Below, in pieces: positions 5,799-7,997 of a stretch of 7,997 bases of DNA (position 1 is its first letter; every line of letters begins with the position of its first letter). The notes below the pieces were generated by a model, which ran no database searches, had not been told where the DNA came from, and saw only the letters and a program-made list of their open reading frames with translations. Where the stretch lies: the NCBI GenBank assembly GCA_016870675.1, contig VGAU01000071.1:1-7997 (forward strand), given 5' to 3'. Position numbers and translations under genes: made by a program. The stretch is from Actinomycetota bacterium (lineage in GTDB: Bacteria > Actinomycetota > Humimicrobiia > Humimicrobiales > Humimicrobiaceae).

Positions 5799-5996
5799 CA
5801 ATGCTAAATCTAATATTTCCTCATCTTTAGCATTGGGTTTAAGAAATTCAGTTACACGTTTTATTTTGTAACTGTTATCAGATAAAATTTTTACAGATTG
5901 ATGTTCAGCAAATTACTTGTTTCTGTTGGATTTGTTATTTACAATGACATAATGGTAAGGTAGAATTTTTTTATTATATACGAAATTAGAAAGATA
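5766..5996 (-). pseudogene. Decayed minus-strand gene fragment of unknown family
   Basis: A minus-strand frame without a start codon runs from 5912 to a TAG at 5766-5768 and encodes 48 residues that look genuinely protein-like: Lys/Glu-rich, with a regular amphipathic end (DEEILDLALRILRKLILDK). Directly upstream in the same frame, beyond one TAA (5913-5915), 27 more residues continue to 5996 and include ILPYHYVIVNNKSNRNK. Reading through that single TAA gives one continuous protein tail, as if a CAA or AAA codon had mutated. No start codon or family was recognised. It points the same way as the ATPase gene 66 bp downstream and may be the remains of a neighbour brought in with it. Confidence 0.35.
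5926..5953 (+). promoter_or_regulatory. Possible promoter of the glycosyltransferase gene
   Basis: TTGGAT (5926-5931), a 16-bp spacer and CATAAT (5948-5953) with a TG one base upstream (5945-5946) form a plausible extended -10 promoter. Transcription would begin near 5960, about 78 nt before the glycosyltransferase ATG. Confidence 0.35.
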
Positions 5997-6037
5997 TTAT
6001 TGTCCAGATTGCCTGAAAAGATGGAAGTTGATAGAAA

Positions 6038-7231
6038 ATGAAAAAGAGAAAAAATAAAAAAATCCTTAATATAGTTCCCACCCCATTCTTTGCTGACAGA
6101 GGGTGCCATATGAGAATACTGGGAGAAATGAAGGCACTGGCAAATTATGGGTATCAGAATATTATTGTGACCTATCATAACGGCAGGGATCTGGAGGGAC
6201 TTGATATAAGAAGGATAATAAATATCCCCTGGTACAGGAAACTGGAAGCAGGCCCATCCATACATAAATTCTATATAGATATCCTTCTATTTTTTAAAGC
6301 AGCAGCTGTATATTTTAAGGAAAAACCAGCCATCATATACGGCCATCTTCATGAAGGAGCTTTTGTAGGCGGCCTTATCAAATATCTTTTGACTTTTGGC
6401 AGGGCTCCACTTGTTTTTGATGTCCAGGGAAGTCTGACTTCAGAGCTTGATACTTTTAACTGGATTAAGGGCAGGAAGCCAGTCAGGTGGTTTTTCCATA
6501 CCCTGGAGAAGTTCATCTGCATGATGCCTGATTTTTTTATATGCAGTTCAGTGTCAAACGGGGATATTATTAAAAATAGATTTCATATAAACCCGGATAA
6601 GGTCAGGGTCGTAATAGATGGAGTGCATACTGATTTTTTTAGCAAACTACCAAAAAAAGGATTTAAAGAGAAGCTGGGAATACCCGAAGATGCGCCACTT
6701 ATAATCTTTACCGGAGCGCTGCTTGCCGCTAAAGGAATCTGGAATTTAGTCTCAGCCATTCCATTGGTCTTAAAAAAAAGAAAAGATGTTCATTTCTTGA
6801 TAGTGGGCTATCCTGTGGAAGAGACAGCCGGGAAAGTAAGAGAATTAGGGGTGGAAAGAAACGTCCATTTTACCGGTATGGTTGATTATTTCAAGCTTCC
6901 GGATTATCTGCTGGTAAGTGATATTGCGGTGGAGCCAAAGGTAGATAAGGCAGGTGAAGCCAGCGGTAAGGTTATTAACTATATGGGCGCAGGACTTCCT
7001 GTAGTATGCTTTGAAGGTAAGAATAACCGCAGGTTTTTAGGAGAAGGCGGGATTTATGCACCCGATGATAAGATAGAGAATCTTGCGGCTAAGATGTTGT
7101 GGGCTGTGGAGAATCCAGATGAAGCAAAAAGAATGGGAGAGTTAAATAGGAAGAGGGTAGAAGAAGTATTTTCCTGGAACAACAGCATAAAGACTACGGT
7201 GGAAGCTTTTGAGAAATTGATTTCAAAGTAG
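6038..7231 (+). CDS. Glycosyltransferase, GT4 family (GT-B fold)
   Basis: The 397-residue protein has the two-domain GT-B layout. The N-terminal acceptor half (about 8-190) starts ILNIVPTPFFADRGCHMRI, with the Gly-containing loop seen in this fold, and has YGHLHEGAF (101-109) and LVFDVQGSL (125-133). The C-terminal donor half (about 210-395) has IIFTGALLAAKGIWNL (222-237), HFLIVG (252-257), VHFTGMVDY (276-284) and GEASGKVINYMGAGLPVVCF (306-325). The last block is the nucleotide-sugar site: the usual E-x7-E appears as a GxGK..NYM form in which Asn (314) takes the place of the second Glu, a variant I recall from other GT4 members. There is no membrane segment or signal peptide, so it likely acts at the inner face of the membrane in polysaccharide assembly. 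GGAAG (6023-6027) lies 10 bp before the ATG. Donor and acceptor are unknown. Confidence 0.9.
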   Translation: MKKRKNKKILNIVPTPFFADRGCHMRILGEMKALANYGYQNIIVTYHNGRDLEGLDIRRIINIPWYRKLEAGPSIHKFYIDILLFFKAAAVYFKEKPAIIYGHLHEGAFVGGLIKYLLTFGRAPLVFDVQGSLTSELDTFNWIKGRKPVRWFFHTLEKFICMMPDFFICSSVSNGDIIKNRFHINPDKVRVVIDGVHTDFFSKLPKKGFKEKLGIPEDAPLIIFTGALLAAKGIWNLVSAIPLVLKKRKDVHFLIVGYPVEETAGKVRELGVERNVHFTGMVDYFKLPDYLLVSDIAVEPKVDKAGEASGKVINYMGAGLPVVCFEGKNNRRFLGEGGIYAPDDKIENLAAKMLWAVENPDEAKRMGELNRKRVEEVFSWNNSIKTTVEAFEKLISK

Positions 7232-7555
7232 TTTTTATTGATTAAATTTCTAATAAGTCTTTATAATTAAGGTAGATTGTAATTATATTGTAAGAAAATA
7301 TATTTATTGATATCATACTTCAGAATCAGGTTTAAAATTTATTGACACTTTCTAAAGGAATAAGTCTGAAAGAAAATCAAATTGGCAATATATTTATAAA
7401 AGAAAAAAGGCTTAAGGACAACGTTTTTTCATCCCGTTTTGTGCCTTGAGCGAAGCGAAAGGAATAAGAATGAAGAACAGGATATGTCGGCCTGGTTAGC
7501 GGTGTGCGTCTTGCTAAAATTTTTATTGATAATATATTTTAATTGGAGGCTTGTT
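7232..7555 (+). other. 324-bp gap with a structured, GC-richer leader-like segment
   Basis: No convincing ORF is present on either strand. The first 170 bp are very AT-rich; a perfect TTGACA (7342-7347) lacks a good -10. The 11-bp sequence AAAGGAATAAG occurs twice, 104 bp apart (7354-7364 and 7458-7468). From about 7409 composition shifts to GC-richer, hairpin-forming sequence up to about 7515, immediately before the Shine-Dalgarno of the rmlC-like gene. Confidence 0.5.
7411..7525 (+). promoter_or_regulatory. Possible structured 5' leader of the rmlC-like gene
   Basis: CTTAAGG (7411-7417) pairs with CCTTGAG (7444-7450, one G-U), and the stem continues inward with ACAA/TTGT and CG/CG around a T-rich loop. 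CCTT (7444-7447) can instead pair with AAGG (7459-7462), enclosing GC-GAA-GC and a tandem G-A mismatch, so the two folds exclude each other. TTAGC (7496-7500) and GCTAA (7513-7517) then form a weak stem followed by AATTTTTATT. This resembles an attenuator or riboswitch layout, but I recognise no known class, and an interspersed palindromic repeat is an alternative. Confidence 0.3.
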
Positions 7556-7997
7556 TTGATAGACGGAGTTAAAATAAAAAATCTAAAGGTTATTCCTGAC
7601 GAGAGAGGCAGACTTATGGAAATGCTTCGCTCGGATGATGATCTCTTTATAAAATTTGGGCAGGTATATATGACTACTGCATATCCTGGAGTAGTTAAAG
7701 GATGGCACTATCATAAGAAACAAATAGATAATATGGTAGTAGTAAAAGGAATGATGAAAGTGGTCTTATATGACAGTAGAAAGGGTTCACCTACATATAA
7801 AGAGGTAAATGAATTCTTTATGGGAGCACATAACCCCATACTTCTTCAAATCCCGACCTATGTTTATCATGGTTTTAAATGCATTACGGAATATGAGGCA
7901 ATATGTATAAATATCCCTTCTGAACCCTATAACTACAAAGAACCTGATGAATTCAGGGAAGACCCGCACAGTCCTGATATACCTTACTGCTGGGAAA
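7556..7997 (+). CDS. RmlC-like dTDP-4-dehydrorhamnose 3,5-epimerase family protein, 3' end missing
   Basis: The frame starts with TTG at 7556, 6 bp after a strong GGAGG (7545-7549), and runs off the right edge after 147 codons. The cupin-type protein shows VIPDERGRLMEMLR (12-25), VKGWHYHKKQIDN (47-59), VVVKGMMKVVLYDSRKGSPTY (61-81), IPTYVYHGFKC (99-109) and EPYNYKEPDEF (123-133), ending IPYCWE near the edge. These match the RmlC fold, and the end is probably near. The first active-site His of RmlC corresponds to H51; the site of the usual QxK Lys appears to be Asn (N59), so its reaction may differ from classical RmlC. True RmlC makes dTDP-L-rhamnose precursors; here the call is limited to a sugar epimerase or isomerase family member. 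Its placement behind a glycosyltransferase supports glycan synthesis. Confidence 0.85.
   Translation, partial: MIDGVKIKNLKVIPDERGRLMEMLRSDDDLFIKFGQVYMTTAYPGVVKGWHYHKKQIDNMVVVKGMMKVVLYDSRKGSPTYKEVNEFFMGAHNPILLQIPTYVYHGFKCITEYEAICINIPSEPYNYKEPDEFREDPHSPDIPYCWE

Noticed and set aside
5964..6041. Plus-strand frame ending in LLSRLPEKMEVDRK, with its stop overlapping the glycosyltransferase ATG
   Set aside because: Only 25 codons and no start codon apart from a 6-codon ATG frame. It overlaps the opposite-strand remnant, and the ATGA overlap can be chance. A truncated upstream gene is possible but unsupported.
5939..6265. 108-codon open frame on the minus strand
   Set aside because: Most of it is antisense to the N-terminus of the glycosyltransferase, and it has no family-like motif.
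7342..7370. Perfect TTGACA as a promoter for the rmlC-like gene
   Set aside because: At 16-18 bp spacing no -10-like hexamer is found, and it lies about 210 bp from the start codon.
7787..7969. 60-codon open frame on the minus strand
   Set aside because: It is antisense to the RmlC-like gene, where the conserved plus-strand motifs lie.

Overview
The window is AT-rich bacterial DNA carrying part of a surface-polysaccharide or nucleotide-sugar gene cluster, broken up by accessory genes. Nothing in it fixes the species. The low GC content, frequent TTG starts (vapC, the galE-like gene and the rmlC-like gene) and a membrane-anchored GerMN protein fit a Gram-positive-type or deep-branching low-GC lineage such as Firmicutes relatives, Thermotogota, Atribacterota or low-GC Actinomycetota. 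That placement is inference. There is no rRNA, tRNA or CRISPR array.

Layout, left to right. (1) The 3' part of an NAD(P)-dependent atypical SDR/epimerase, cut by the left edge (to 878). (2) An IS200/IS605-type remnant: a tnpB-like gene (945-1646) with an in-frame internal deletion that removes most of the RuvC nuclease and the zinc ribbon, while its 3' end, right-end hairpin and probable omega-RNA region remain. (3) A single-pass membrane protein with an extracytoplasmic GerMN domain (1731-2567). (4) A type II toxin-antitoxin pair, ribbon-helix-helix antitoxin plus PIN/VapC toxin (2745-3450), preceded by a long inverted repeat. (5) A complete UDP-glucose 4-epimerase-like SDR (3516-4436). (6) On the minus strand, an AAA/DUF4143 ATPase of unknown role (5699-4524). 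Its upstream region holds a palindrome over the start codon, a 34-bp tandem repeat, and what looks like a decayed minus-strand gene. (7) A GT4-type glycosyltransferase (6038-7231). (8) A 324-bp gap with a GC-richer, hairpin-forming stretch. (9) An RmlC-like dTDP-sugar 3,5-epimerase family gene that runs off the right edge.

The two epimerases, the glycosyltransferase and the RmlC-like protein plausibly supply and transfer activated sugars for a cell-surface glycan. The TnpB remnant, the VapBC-type pair and the ATPase are mobile or selfish-type modules lying between these genes and look more AT-rich than the galE-like and glycosyltransferase genes. No coherent undescribed system is evident. The most unusual items are the RuvC-deleted TnpB with its RNA end retained, the architecture upstream of the ATPase, and the structured leader before the rmlC-like gene.
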